This document shows positions 1 through 11,410 of a stretch of 64,000 bases of DNA, one piece after another; within the stretch, counting starts at the first letter, position 1, and the number at the start of each line of letters is the position of its first letter. The notes under the pieces are model-generated. The model was not told the origin of the DNA. It did no database searches and was given only the letters and a program-made list of their open reading frames with translations. A program made the position numbers and the translations under genes. Source of the DNA: Humisphaera borealis (lineage in GTDB: Bacteria > Planctomycetota > Phycisphaerae > Tepidisphaerales > Tepidisphaeraceae); assembly GCF_015169395.1 (NCBI RefSeq), contig NZ_CP063458.1, positions 5,084,001-5,148,000 on the forward strand, in the 5' to 3' direction.

Positions 1-1
1 C

Positions 2-1261
2 GAGAAGTTCCTTCAGAAACTGCACGAGGGTCAGATGCTGTTCGCCGAGACGCTCGGCAAACTGCATGATCCCGCCGTCGCCGCCGGCCTGGCCGATCGC
101 GCGCTGGAGATGGCAATCGATCTGTCGGAGCAGCTGGCGACGTTCCATACCGACCTCCTGCTGAACCGGCGCAAGCAGACGAACGGTTTCGTGAAGCATG
201 TCTTCGGGTGCCGGATCGACCCGCAGGTGAACAATGAGCGCTATCGCGAGATGGTCGCGACGCAGTTCGACTATGCCGTCGTACCGATGAGCTGGAAGGA
301 AGTGCAGCCGCAGGAGCAGTCGTTCAACCCGGCCCCGGTCGATGAGTGGGTCGAGTTCCTGAGCAAACGCCGCGTGCCGACGATCGCCGGCCCGCTGGTA
401 CGGCTCGACTCGCAGAACGTCCCGGACTGGATGGTCATCTGGGAACACGACTTCGACATGCTCCGGGAGATGGCGTACGACTACGTGCAGAAGATGGTGA
501 CGCGCTATCGCAAGGCGGTGGCGGTCTGGAATGTGGTCGCGGGGATACAGTCGAACACGGCGTTTTCGCTGAGTTTCGAGCAGATTATCGAGCTGACTCG
601 CCTGTTGGTATCGCAGGTGAAAACGCTTCTGCCGGGTGCCCGCACCCTGGTGACGATCACCCATCCGTTCGGCGAGTACCATGCCCGCGGACGCGGCGGC
701 GCGCCCGCCGGTGTACCGCCGATGTTGTACGCCGAGATGCTCGCCAATGCCGGAATTGCCTTCGAAGCATTCGGGCTGGAAATTGAGCTGGGCGTGCCGA
801 CGACCGGGAACTTCAACCGGGATCTGTTCCAGATGAGCTGCGCGCTCGACAAGTTTGCCACCCTCGGAAAGCCCGTGTTCATCACGGCGATCGGCGTGCC
901 AGGGCGGCACAATGCCGATCCGGGCGACGTCACCGGCGGTCGGCTGAACCCCGATCAGGCCGGTCGCTGGCACCGGCCGTGGGATCCGCAGCTTCAGGCC
1001 GAATGGATGGACGCGGTGTATCAGATGGCGCTCAGCAAGCCGTTCGTCGAGGCGATCGCCTGGAACAACCTGACGGACGTCAAACCGTCCCTGCCGGGTG
1101 GCGGACTGCTCGACGACATGTTGCAGCCCAAGGCGGCGTTTACCAAGCTGCAGCAGCTGCGCGAGAAGTTTCGACCGCCGCCGGTGCAGGTTCCGACGGC
1201 GCATGGTGCCCCCGCGCAACCGGCTACGCCGCCCACACCGCCGCCCCTTCCGAGGAAATAG
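2..1261 (+). CDS. GH10-fold (xylanase-like) protein, 5'-truncated, catalytic residues apparently lost
   Basis: The frame is open from base 2, so the N-terminus lies outside the window. The visible part follows the glycoside hydrolase family 10 barrel. A WNVVAG segment (527-544) sits where xylanases have WDVVNE, a 'FGLEIEL' strand follows, then ITAIGV (881-898) where the nucleophile motif ITELDV is expected. A C-terminal 'WNNLTDVKPSLPGGGLL..QPKAAF' (split here) matches the family's final strand. By eye both catalytic glutamates are replaced (Gly and Ala), so this may be a non-catalytic carbohydrate-binding or structural homologue. The C-terminal 25 residues are Pro/Ala-rich. The ComEA-like gene starts 29 bp downstream. 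Fold assignment is fairly sure; function is not. Confidence 0.72.
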   Translation, partial: EKFLQKLHEGQMLFAETLGKLHDPAVAAGLADRALEMAIDLSEQLATFHTDLLLNRRKQTNGFVKHVFGCRIDPQVNNERYREMVATQFDYAVVPMSWKEVQPQEQSFNPAPVDEWVEFLSKRRVPTIAGPLVRLDSQNVPDWMVIWEHDFDMLREMAYDYVQKMVTRYRKAVAVWNVVAGIQSNTAFSLSFEQIIELTRLLVSQVKTLLPGARTLVTITHPFGEYHARGRGGAPAGVPPMLYAEMLANAGIAFEAFGLEIELGVPTTGNFNRDLFQMSCALDKFATLGKPVFITAIGVPGRHNADPGDVTGGRLNPDQAGRWHRPWDPQLQAEWMDAVYQMALSKPFVEAIAWNNLTDVKPSLPGGGLLDDMLQPKAAFTKLQQLREKFRPPPVQVPTAHGAPAQPATPPTPPPLPRK

Positions 1262-1290
1262 CGTAAGGAAAACAGGCGGTATCTTTCCCG

Positions 1291-1794
1291 ATGCAGTACC
1301 AGCCGGACGACCAAGCCAGCACAACCGGCGCACCTCCGTTGTCGAGCGATCCGGGCCGTCCGGACGCGTCTTCGACAGTGACGCGCCGGACCACACTCGC
1401 CGAGCGGCTGGCGTGGACGCCTCGACAGCGGCGGGGGATGGCGGTCGTGCTTGCCTTCGTACTTGGTGTTCTCACCTGGCGCGCGATCCGCAATCCGAGC
1501 CACATCACAGATCCCCAACCCGTTCGGCCTTCGAGATTCGATGAGTTGGCGGATCGGCTCAATCCCAATACCGCCACCTGGCAGGAATTGGCCGCGATTC
1601 CGTCCCTCGGCGAGAAGCGCGCCAAGGCGATCGTCGAGCACCGCCTCGACTGGATGAGCCGGCACCCGGGTCAGCTTCCCTATGGCGAGTTGCTCGACCT
1701 TGCCGCCGTCAGCGGCATCGGCGGAACCATGCTCGAGCAGATCAGGCCCCATCTGATCTTCCCCGCACCGACAACAACTCAAGCCGCCCGCTGA
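1291..1794 (+). CDS. ComEA-like helix-hairpin-helix membrane protein
   Basis: This 167-residue protein has a Pro/Thr-rich cytoplasmic N-terminus and one hydrophobic segment at about residues 50-66 (GMAVVLAFVLGVLTW). A C-terminal helix-hairpin-helix domain covers about residues 90-160: NPNTATWQELAAIPSLGEK, then a second hairpin 'AAVSGIGGTML'. This is the layout of ComEA/T2SS-associated HhH proteins, which bind DNA non-specifically outside the membrane during DNA uptake. No other competence gene is adjacent, so a role in transformation is only inferred. It could instead be one of the many uncharacterised HhH proteins. The start ATG is 29 bp after the previous stop. Confidence 0.75.
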   Translation: MQYQPDDQASTTGAPPLSSDPGRPDASSTVTRRTTLAERLAWTPRQRRGMAVVLAFVLGVLTWRAIRNPSHITDPQPVRPSRFDELADRLNPNTATWQELAAIPSLGEKRAKAIVEHRLDWMSRHPGQLPYGELLDLAAVSGIGGTMLEQIRPHLIFPAPTTTQAAR

Positions 1795-1858
1795 ATCGCA
1801 CCCGACGAGCGTATGATGAACTGCGTCGAGCCGATGCGCAGGTCAACGGAGCCTTCCC

Positions 1859-3931
<2,073 letters not shown>

Positions 3932-4016
3932 CGAGTCCTGTGGCTGCCTGGCAGACGAACCTACGGCGCGTCGCTCTCGGAACCGGGGCCTACTATGATG
4001 GGAAAAGGGCTAACGT

Positions 4017-4928
4017 ATGACTTTCCCATTCCCACCCATCGACGACCTCAAAGAACTCATCCAGCTCGCGCGCCGGGAAGACCTCGGCCCCGGCGATGGC
4101 GACGACGTCACCAGCCGTCTGACGCTTCCCGAAGACCAGATCGCCGTCGGCACACTCCTTCAGAAACAGATCGGCGTCGTCTGCGGGCTGCCGATCGTGG
4201 AGATGGTCTGCCGCGCCTACGACGAACGGCTTCGCGTCGAGATGATCCCCGGTTTTCACATGGAGATCATCGAAGGCCGCTACAGCGATCAGCGAACCAC
4301 GCCGCTGCTTCGCGTCCGCGGACCCGTGCGGTCGCTCCTCTCGGCCGAGCGCGTCATCCTGAACTTCCTCCAGCACATGTCCGGCGTCGCGACGCAGACC
4401 AACCGGTTCGTCCGTCGAGTCGCCGGCACGCAGGCGAAAATCTACGACACCCGCAAGACACGCCCCGGCTTTCGCTCGCTTGACAAATATGCCGTGCTCT
4501 CCGGCGGTGGTGAAAATCACCGGATCGGCCTGTTTCATGGCATTCTCGCCAAAGACAACCACGTCGCCGGCGTCGCCGTTCGAGACCTTCGCGACTGGGC
4601 CATCAGGCTCGTCGCCCGTAGCCGGGCCGAGTCGCCGGACCGATTCCTGGAGATCGAGGTGACCGCGCTGGACCAGCTTCAGGAGCTTCTGAAGGTCGAG
4701 GGCATCCACTGCATCCTCCTCGACAACATGGACTGCCCGACCATGGAGCAGGCGGTCCACATGCGCGATGCGGCGGGGCGGAAGGGCACCCTGGCGCTCG
4801 AAGCCTCCGGCGGCGTCACCCTCGATACCGTCCGATCGATCGCCATGACCGGTGTAGAACGGATTGCCGTCGGCGCAGTAACACACTCGGCCCCGGCGCT
4901 GGACATCTCGCTTGAAATTGAGACGTAG
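4017..4928 (+). CDS. nadC: Nicotinate-nucleotide pyrophosphorylase (carboxylating), quinolinate phosphoribosyltransferase
   Basis: The 303-residue protein makes nicotinate mononucleotide from quinolinate and PRPP in de novo NAD synthesis. It has the N-terminal open-face sandwich ('REDLGPGDGDDVTS', residues about 20-33) and the barrel with the active-site stretch DTRKTRPGFR, 'LSGGGENHRIGLFHGILAKDNH' (split here) and 'LEASGGV..GVERIAVGAVTHSAPALDISLE'. All signature Lys/Arg/His residues of the family are present. No nadA or nadB neighbours are visible, so it appears as a single gene. The convergent gene on the other strand ends 68 bp downstream, with a short repeat tract between. Confidence 0.96.
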   Translation: MTFPFPPIDDLKELIQLARREDLGPGDGDDVTSRLTLPEDQIAVGTLLQKQIGVVCGLPIVEMVCRAYDERLRVEMIPGFHMEIIEGRYSDQRTTPLLRVRGPVRSLLSAERVILNFLQHMSGVATQTNRFVRRVAGTQAKIYDTRKTRPGFRSLDKYAVLSGGGENHRIGLFHGILAKDNHVAGVAVRDLRDWAIRLVARSRAESPDRFLEIEVTALDQLQELLKVEGIHCILLDNMDCPTMEQAVHMRDAAGRKGTLALEASGGVTLDTVRSIAMTGVERIAVGAVTHSAPALDISLEIET

Positions 4929-4930
4929 TC

Positions 4931-4993
4931 TGTGGCGGGTCGATTGTCGCGGCGGGCAGCCTCCGACAATCCACGTTCCACAATCCACATTCC
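4931..4993. repeat. Heptamer-period array between convergent genes (family D)
   Basis: About 60 bp between the convergent stops of nadC and the beta-propeller lipoprotein. The right half reads as four successive 7-mers of the form ACAATCC/ACGTTCC/ACAATCC/ACATTCC (4965-4993). The left half contains GTCGATT/GTCGCGG units of the opposite orientation. The same 7-bp periodicity recurs in at least seven other spacers in the window. A folded transcript could act as a terminator for either gene; that is inference. Confidence 0.55.
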
Positions 4994-4996
4994 GCC

Positions 4997-6625
4997 CTAC
5001 GGTCCCCGCGTCGCCGCTTCCCGCGACGGAATCACCCGGTAGATCCGCCCCGTATTGCTCCGCGACTTCACCTGCCCGTCCACGACTTCCATCTCGCCGA
5101 GATCCAGGATGTAAAGCGCCCCGTCCGGCCCGAACTTGACGTCCACCGGACGCTCGAGCAACTGGTCGCCGCCGCCCTGACGGCTGGACGGGCCGTCCTG
5201 CACGTTTCGAACAAAGTCCCGAACCTGCGCCCGGTCCACGTCTACTCGCACCAGCTTGAACCCGATCGACCCCTTAAGCTTTTCGCCACTCGCCGAGAAG
5301 GGCCAACGGTCGCCGGACAAGGCCACGATTGCGCTGCCGGCGAACTGACGGAACGGGCCGTCAGGCGGCGCGAACTCCATGCCCGCCGCCCCAGACTGTG
5401 ACGGCATCACACCCAGAATCGCGTTCTTGGCAAATCGGTCGTCGGGCGCAACAAGCCCGCTCTCGGCATGATTGATCAGGAACGAAAGGTCCGGATATCC
5501 CGTCGGCAGAATGCTCTTGAGCGGCGGCTGGAACCGCGGATTGCTGATCGGCTGCAAGTCGGTGCTGAAGTCGAACGCACCGTACCAGGCCCCCGGAAAC
5601 AATCTTGCCAGCACGTCCGGGTCGTCCTTCACGGGCCTTGTGCCGCGAAGCTCCATGCCCTGGTTCGTGAAGTAGAGCGTGCCGAACTCGTTGAACGCCA
5701 GGCCCCGCGGAAGCCGAATACCGTGCGCTTCCACCCGCAGATCGCCGCCGTCAGGCATCACCGAGAAGATCGCGCTGTTGCACTTGGGGCTCTCGCGGGT
5801 CGCCCCCGAGATCAGCGTATTAGTGCTCTGCCCGAACGCCTGAAAGGGTGCGGTAACGGCGATGTCCGGCATCAGCCATAGCGCCGCCGGATTCCGCGAA
5901 TCGAACCGACGCCCCAGCAGCTTCATCGGCTTGTCGGGCGTGTAGAACACGTCGTGGAAAGCGGGGTGATGTTTCGGCCAGCCGATCTGATGGTCGTCAA
6001 TTCCGACGACGCCCGAGTTGGTCGCGCTACCCACGCCGAAGTAGAGCCGGCCGCTGCGGTTGTCGATCGCCAGGTCGGTCACACCGTTCTCGCCCTGCGC
6101 GGGCAGCCCGGAAACGATCGTCTTGATGCCGCCCTTGTAATCGAGCGCGCTGATAACGCCGAAGTCGTTCTCATCCCGGTGCGAAACGTACACGGTGCTG
6201 TTGTGCACCAGGATGCCGCCGACCGGCCCGTACAGCCGCGTGCCCTTGCGCAGGAACGGCACCAGCGGTTTTGCGAAGGGATAGATGTCAAACCGCCGCG
6301 CGTCGGGTGTGAACCCGTAGATGCGGGGTTCGCACCGGTTCATCCCGGCCTCGGCGATGATCAGGTTGCCGTCGCCGTCGAACGTCGTCGCGATCGGCTG
6401 ATCGAGCCCGACGGCAAACAGCTCCACATCAAACCCGCTCGGGCGTTCGATCAGCTTGCGGTCGATGACCTTGCGCTCTTCGCGTGGCAGGATGCGCGGT
6501 CCGCTGCCGCACCCGGTAAGACCGGCAAGAACCAGCACCGCCAGAAGCGATCGCAACAACGGAGCCACCCGCGCTGCGCAGCGGCGCGGTGAGTGGCCCG
6601 GGGTCGTGACAAACGGTTGTGCCAT
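4997..6625 (-). CDS. Sorbosone/glucose-dehydrogenase-like beta-propeller lipoprotein
   Basis: The protein resembles the PQQ-dependent sugar dehydrogenase/L-sorbosone dehydrogenase beta-propeller family common in planctomycetes. Blade motifs include 'TTFDGDGNLIIAEAGMNRC', 'TDLAIDNRSGRLYFGVGS', 'RGLAFNEFGTLYFTNQG' and 'VDVKFGPDGALYILDLGE'. I chose the ATG at 6625 (542 aa) because it puts a typical lipoprotein signal near the N-terminus: basic residues, then 'LLAVLVLAGLTGC' with the lipobox Cys. An open frame extends to 6736, so two earlier starts are possible. Whether PQQ is bound cannot be told from sequence. Predicted outside the cytoplasm, membrane-anchored. Confidence 0.8.
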   Translation of the reverse strand: MAQPFVTTPGHSPRRCAARVAPLLRSLLAVLVLAGLTGCGSGPRILPREERKVIDRKLIERPSGFDVELFAVGLDQPIATTFDGDGNLIIAEAGMNRCEPRIYGFTPDARRFDIYPFAKPLVPFLRKGTRLYGPVGGILVHNSTVYVSHRDENDFGVISALDYKGGIKTIVSGLPAQGENGVTDLAIDNRSGRLYFGVGSATNSGVVGIDDHQIGWPKHHPAFHDVFYTPDKPMKLLGRRFDSRNPAALWLMPDIAVTAPFQAFGQSTNTLISGATRESPKCNSAIFSVMPDGGDLRVEAHGIRLPRGLAFNEFGTLYFTNQGMELRGTRPVKDDPDVLARLFPGAWYGAFDFSTDLQPISNPRFQPPLKSILPTGYPDLSFLINHAESGLVAPDDRFAKNAILGVMPSQSGAAGMEFAPPDGPFRQFAGSAIVALSGDRWPFSASGEKLKGSIGFKLVRVDVDRAQVRDFVRNVQDGPSSRQGGGDQLLERPVDVKFGPDGALYILDLGEMEVVDGQVKSRSNTGRIYRVIPSREAATRGP

Positions 6626-6773
6626 AGAATCCAAAGGGAGCGGCCAGGACGTCATACCGACTGCCTTGCTCTCACCACAACGGTCCGCCGACGTCGTCAC
6701 TCGACCGATCTTCCAACACCACTCGGCCGTACACACCGGACCCAGCCTCGGGCGATGGCGTTCCGCCCGGCGT

Positions 6774-7847
<1,074 letters not shown>

Positions 7848-7959
7848 CTACCGATAGAGATTACTAGACCGGCCGAGGCCTCACAGTATGCTGCTGAGCC
7901 TGCGATTCCGGCCGATGTATTCCGGCCGATTCGCCGACCGCTCCGGAGGACGAGGGACC

Positions 7960-8871
7960 ATGCGACGACGACCGCGCCAAAAACTTTCGTTTCTTAAGCC
8001 GATCCGCCTGGCAACCGTCTTTTCCGCCGGCCTGCTGGCCCATTCCGCTCTTGCCGCGGCAAACGCCGACTCCGTGCCTAAAGACCGTCTTCCCCCGGTC
8101 ATGCAGCCAGCGACCAAGCCGACGCGGGCCGAGGTGGACACTGCGCTGCAGCAGTTGCTGAGCCGCCGACCCGACGACCGCCGCGACGCCGCCGATGCCC
8201 TGAGGCGGATGGGCGCCGACGCCGCCCCGGCCCGGGCGGCGCTGTCGAAGGCGGTCGGCGACGAATCGCCGGCGGTGCAGGTTGCCGCCGCCGAGGCCTT
8301 CGCCGCGTCCTTCGGTCGGGGGACGCAAGCCGTCGATAGCCTGCTGCTGGCGTTGAAGGACGACCGCGAGCTCATCCGCATCGCCGCTGCCGGTCGGCTG
8401 TCGGTCATCGGCCAGAAGGATGCGGGGCGGATCGTGCCCGCGCTGGTGCCGCTGCTGGGCGACAAGCAACCCGCCGTCCGCGCCAAGGCCGCCAACGCGA
8501 TCGGCCTGCTCGCCGACGCCGCCCCCGACGAGGCCGCGAAGGCCGTCGCCCCCCTGGTCAAGCTGCTGACTGATCGTCAGGACCCCGCGGCGTGGGAGCA
8601 ACGTTTCGACGCCGCCAACGCCTTGCTGCGGATCGGCCCCGGCGCGAAGACCGCCTACCCGGCCGTCGCCGACGCCCTGCGCTCGCCGGACGTGATTCCC
8701 TACTTCCGCCATCGATTGATTCCGCTATTGCCCCGGCTCGCCGACAAGACCGGGTTGAAACCACTGCTCTCCGAGCTGGCCCGCGACAAAGACCCCGAAG
8801 TCGCTCAGGCCGCCAGTGCGCTCGCCGCCGCGCCCGACAACCCCGCGACGACGCAGGCGAGTCCGCGCTGA
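7960..8871 (+). CDS. Exported HEAT-repeat protein
   Basis: About 303 residues. A signal peptide (residues 1-33, basic MRRRPRQK then a hydrophobic stretch ending 'HSALAAANA') is followed by about six HEAT-like helical repeats. Examples are 'RRDAADALRRMGADAAPAR', 'SPAVQVAAAEAFAASFG', 'ELIRIAAAGRLSVIG' and 'QPAVRAKAANAIGLLAD'. Such repeats make protein-protein scaffolds; no catalytic motif is visible. The ATG at 7960 is preferred over an upstream ATG at 7888 because it has a good GGAGG ribosome-binding site at about 7944 and begins a proper signal peptide. The gene is followed by a long repeat-filled spacer. Confidence 0.8.
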   Translation: MRRRPRQKLSFLKPIRLATVFSAGLLAHSALAAANADSVPKDRLPPVMQPATKPTRAEVDTALQQLLSRRPDDRRDAADALRRMGADAAPARAALSKAVGDESPAVQVAAAEAFAASFGRGTQAVDSLLLALKDDRELIRIAAAGRLSVIGQKDAGRIVPALVPLLGDKQPAVRAKAANAIGLLADAAPDEAAKAVAPLVKLLTDRQDPAAWEQRFDAANALLRIGPGAKTAYPAVADALRSPDVIPYFRHRLIPLLPRLADKTGLKPLLSELARDKDPEVAQAASALAAAPDNPATTQASPR

Positions 8872-8928
8872 GTCCCGCCCCGCCAAACGAACCCAGCACG
8901 GCTTCGCCGAACGAACCCGACGACGTTC

Positions 8929-9017
8929 GGTGCCACGGGTCGGCGGTACCCCGCAGACCCGTGCGTTCAGCGCGACCGACACCACGGGTCTCCGGAGTAC
9001 CGGCGACCGGTGGCACC
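8929..9017. repeat. Twin-hairpin inverted repeat, family A copy 1
   Basis: 89 bp: two 35-bp arms (8929-8963 and 8983-9017) in inverted orientation around a 19-bp loop. Each arm is also a hairpin by itself: in the left arm ACGGGTC pairs with GACCCGT and GCGG with CCGC. A near-identical second copy of exactly the same length lies at 9416-9504. The form resembles a bacterial BIME (paired REP palindromes). Confidence 0.8.
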
Positions 9018-9232
9018 AGCTTAAGAATCCGCTCCGCGCCGACCGTCGCCGAACGAACCCAGCGCAACGTGGCCCAACGAACCCGAGGCGATCCTTCGAA
9101 CCGCTGTCCGTGACACGGCTTTCCGAGCCGTGCGAGCGACGTCACACACCGGAGCTCGTTCATCCTCAGCCCGACGTTGACCGCCAAAACGAACCCCGAG
9201 ACTGCCAAACGAACCCGAGACTCCGCCGCCAC

Positions 9233-9307
9233 GTGGCATGGGCAACTACTCTTGCCAGTGAGCGTCGAAGGCCGGAAGACACGGGCATGCGCACATGCCC
9301 ATGCCAC
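9233..9307. repeat. Twin-hairpin inverted repeat, family A copy 2
   Basis: 75 bp with 28-bp arms (9233-9260 and 9280-9307) carrying the family core GTGGCATGGGC and GCCCATGCCAC at its ends. The right arm is a clean hairpin (GGGCATG/CATGCCC); the left arm is more degenerate. It lies between two other copies in the same spacer. Confidence 0.7.
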
Positions 9308-9415
9308 AGTCCAATTCGCCAAACGAACCCAGCGCGAGCCCGCCGAACGAACCCAGCGTGTTCTGCCGAACGAACCCGACGAGGCTCCGCGCCCCGGATT
9401 CGGTGGCACGGATTC

Positions 9416-9504
9416 GGTGGCACCGGTCGGCGGTACCCCGCAGACCCGTGCGTTCCGCGCGACCGACACCACGGGTCTCCGGAGTACCGGCGACCCGTGG
9501 CACC
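9416..9504. repeat. Twin-hairpin inverted repeat, family A copy 3
   Basis: 89 bp with 35-bp arms (9416-9450 and 9470-9504), nearly identical to the copy at 8929-9017, including the loop. In the right arm the hairpin is ACGGGTC/GACCCGT outside and CCGG/CCGG inside. In the left arm the inner stem is GCGG/CCGC. The arms therefore differ in a way that keeps each hairpin paired. Confidence 0.8.
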
Positions 9505-9791
9505 AGAAACCGTCCACCAAAACAAACCAAACCGTCCAACCAAATCAAACCACTCGGCGCGACCGTAACCGGATCGCCCGAGACGCCGATGCCCCGCGGA
9601 GTACACGCCGGTCCGACGGACCACACCCGTCAGGCGGCGCACGGAGCGAGCGCGCCGCCGGCGTCACAAAGCGAGACGTCGGAAGACGCGCGAAAATGTA
9701 CGGTATATGTTAAGTCGATGTCGCAGAAATGCAAGCCGAAAGCGGCACCGGAAAGACAGGCGAGGGATCAAGAAGGCAGAGAAATGACGGG

Positions 9792-9980
9792 TCATTGCCC
9801 GTTGCTATACCGTCTCTGCCGTCGGCTTTTATTGCGATTCCTCAACATGCTCGGCGAGGCGTAGAACGATCGGCACCACGGCCACTTATCGCCTGCGTGG
9901 GATCGGATCACGTCTCGCTTGAAGCGACTGACCGCCCGCTCAATAGACTCGTCCTCACGGACCACAATTTTTACACCCAT
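9792..9980 (-). CDS. rpsU: 30S ribosomal protein bS21
   Basis: A 62-residue basic protein. The start MGVKIVVREDESIERAVSRF matches the bS21 N-terminus (V-R-E-x-E-x-x-x-x-A-x-R-R-F-K). The FYASPSMLRNRNKSRRQRR segment matches the 'FYEKPxxxRKRK' helix. bS21 binds 16S rRNA on the small subunit near the anti-Shine-Dalgarno region. No strong ribosome-binding site is visible upstream. It is divergent from the ecotin gene and preceded downstream by the repeat-filled spacer; no dnaG or rpoD neighbour, unlike the E. coli arrangement. Confidence 0.85.
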   Translation of the reverse strand: MGVKIVVREDESIERAVSRFKRDVIRSHAGDKWPWCRSFYASPSMLRNRNKSRRQRRYSNGQ

Positions 9981-10201
9981 CGAAGTGCGTCTTCATTCGG
10001 CTGACGCAGTGCCGGACTTAATGTTCCTGCCCGCGACGAGATGTAAGGGTCACCACGGACGGCGGGGAACTGATCGGCTTATCATGGCGGGCGACCATCC
10101 GATATTCAATCTGTTTACCGCCAATCCCGAAGCCGCGGGAGGCCGCGGGTGAACGCACGACCGACCGGTTACACTCTCTTGCCCCAACCCAAGGAGCCGC
10201 T

Positions 10202-10678
10202 ATGAACCACTGCATCGCGACCGCAGTCATCGTCCTGCTCTGTGCCGTCTCCGTCCGCGCCGACGAGGCCGAGGCCAAACGCTACCTCGAAAAGGCCTAC
10301 CCCCCGGCCGAGAAGGGCATGGTGCGCTACGTCATCATCCTGCCCGCGCAGAAGAACGAGGAGAACTTCAAGGTCGAGCTGATCGTCGGCAAAAAGGTGA
10401 TCGCCGACTCGGTCAACAACTTCGCCCTCGGCGGAAAGGTCGAGGAAGTGAACATCGAAGGGTGGGGCTTCAACCGCTACGTGGTGAAGGAGATCGGCAA
10501 CATGATGGGCACCCTCATCGGCGGCGGCGTCCCGCAGGAAAAGTGGGTGTCGATCCAGCCGAAGCTCGTCCGCTACAACAGCCGGCTGCCCATCGCGGTG
10601 TACGTGCCGGAAGGCGCCGAGGTAAAGTACCGCATCTGGTCCACCCCGCCGGAGGCGAAGGAGATGCCAAAGGGGTGA
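10202..10678 (+). CDS. eco: Ecotin-family serine protease inhibitor, exported
   Basis: 158 residues with a signal peptide (MNHCIATAVIVLLCAVSVRA, cleavage after about residue 20). The mature part follows E. coli ecotin closely: AYPPAEKGMVRYVIILPAQ, 'NFKVELIVGKKV', ALGGKVEEVNIEGWGFNRYV and LVRYNSRLPIAVYVPEGAEV. Ecotin dimers inhibit trypsin-fold proteases outside the cytoplasm. The reactive loop region reads 'GNMMGTLIGGG', about two residues shorter than in E. coli. Both cysteines that form the loop-supporting disulfide in E. coli ecotin are absent (Ser and Ile/Gly here). A ribosome-binding site AAGGAG lies just upstream. Target protease unknown. Confidence 0.93.
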   Translation: MNHCIATAVIVLLCAVSVRADEAEAKRYLEKAYPPAEKGMVRYVIILPAQKNEENFKVELIVGKKVIADSVNNFALGGKVEEVNIEGWGFNRYVVKEIGNMMGTLIGGGVPQEKWVSIQPKLVRYNSRLPIAVYVPEGAEVKYRIWSTPPEAKEMPKG

Positions 10679-10939
10679 TCGCGGAGCGGCGTAGCGGGGC
10701 GGCAGGACTGGAGAGACAGTCAGGCTTCAGCCGCACGATGGAAAGTGCGGGCATTCCGAGAGCCTGGCACCGACAGTGCAAACCGAACATTTGCCTTGCT
10801 CTGCGCAGGATTTTCCAGCGTCGATATCGTCCTGGAACCGTTGCAGGTGTTTGTAGGCATAGTAAGTTACGACCGGAAGGATCGGCCGCGTTAACCGATC
10901 CAATGCGCAGGATATTGCCAGGTATACGGCTGGAGCACC

Positions 10940-11410
10940 TTGGCGAAGTCGAAGTCTTTGAAACTCGATCCGATCTTCACCGACGAGGTCAACGAATACG
11001 GCCCGCTCGGCAATGACACCGGCGCGGACGTGCTCGGGCACTACCGGCAATGGCGCGAGTCCGGCAATCGTCCCGGTCAGTTCCTTCCGCACCTTCTGCA
11101 AGCGTGGGAGATCGGCGATTATGATTGGGACGATCAGGACGCGAACGTCATCGTCGAAGAGATGCAGCGGTCGCAGCAGGCGGTGTTCGAACGCCTCACC
11201 CGCGACGACGCGATCATCGGCTTGGCGTTCGCTCAAATCGTTGTTGACGGGGCGGCACAGCCAAAAGTGCTCGAGCGCGCTCTTAAGGCAGTTCAGCGCC
11301 AGTCAGAAGATCGCATCATCGACTTTCGCGGCTGGGATGATCCGGCGTATCGGAAAGAAGTCCTCGCAAAGGTCGCAGCGTTTCTCGCGGCCGCACGGCC
11401 AGCCGTATAA
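10940..11410 (+). CDS. Small cytoplasmic protein, DUF4259-like (candidate cassette 1)
   Basis: 156 residues starting at TTG 10940 behind GGAG at 10932-10935. The N-terminal 'YGPLGNDTGADVLGHY' and the helical 'DDAIIGLAFAQIVVDG' segment recall DUF4259-type proteins (W-G-x-x-x-N-D-x-A-x-D-F-L..), but the match is weak and by eye. No signal peptide or membrane segment. The TAA stop (11408-11410) falls inside the first attC-like palindrome, as often seen in integron gene cassettes. No attC-like site was found upstream, so it may be the first cassette or a chromosomal gene beside the cluster. Function unknown. Confidence 0.65.
   Translation: MAKSKSLKLDPIFTDEVNEYGPLGNDTGADVLGHYRQWRESGNRPGQFLPHLLQAWEIGDYDWDDQDANVIVEEMQRSQQAVFERLTRDDAIIGLAFAQIVVDGAAQPKVLERALKAVQRQSEDRIIDFRGWDDPAYRKEVLAKVAAFLAAARPAV

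Larger units (their letters stand above)
8880..9380. repeat. Dispersed AACGAACCC motif tract
   Basis: At least nine copies of the core AACGAACCC (near 8886, 8911, 9052, 9073, 9189, 9208, 9321, 9344 and 9368), often in pairs 19-24 bp apart. They are interleaved with the palindromic elements. In one frame the copies read Asn-Glu-Pro, in another Arg-Thr-Asn-Pro, producing false proteins. The spacing is irregular, so this is neither a CRISPR nor a simple tandem repeat. Confidence 0.6.
8872..9791. other. Gene-free spacer packed with repeats
   Basis: About 920 bp between the HEAT-repeat gene and rpsU with no credible gene. Open frames here have no family signature, translate the repeats and overlap on both strands. 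It holds three twin-hairpin elements and many copies of a short 'AACGAACCC' motif (listed separately). The rest, about 9505-9791, shows no recognisable signal other than a GGCAGAG/CTCTGCC inverted pair around the end of rpsU. Confidence 0.7.

Noticed and set aside
6626-6736. N-terminal extension of the beta-propeller lipoprotein (37 more residues)
   Set aside because: It would bury the lipoprotein signal behind a non-conserved, Trp/Cys-rich leader.
9166-9713. Overlapping open frames on both strands in the repeat-filled spacer
   Set aside because: They translate the AACGAACCC motif and twin hairpins; no family match, no ribosome-binding site, frames conflict.
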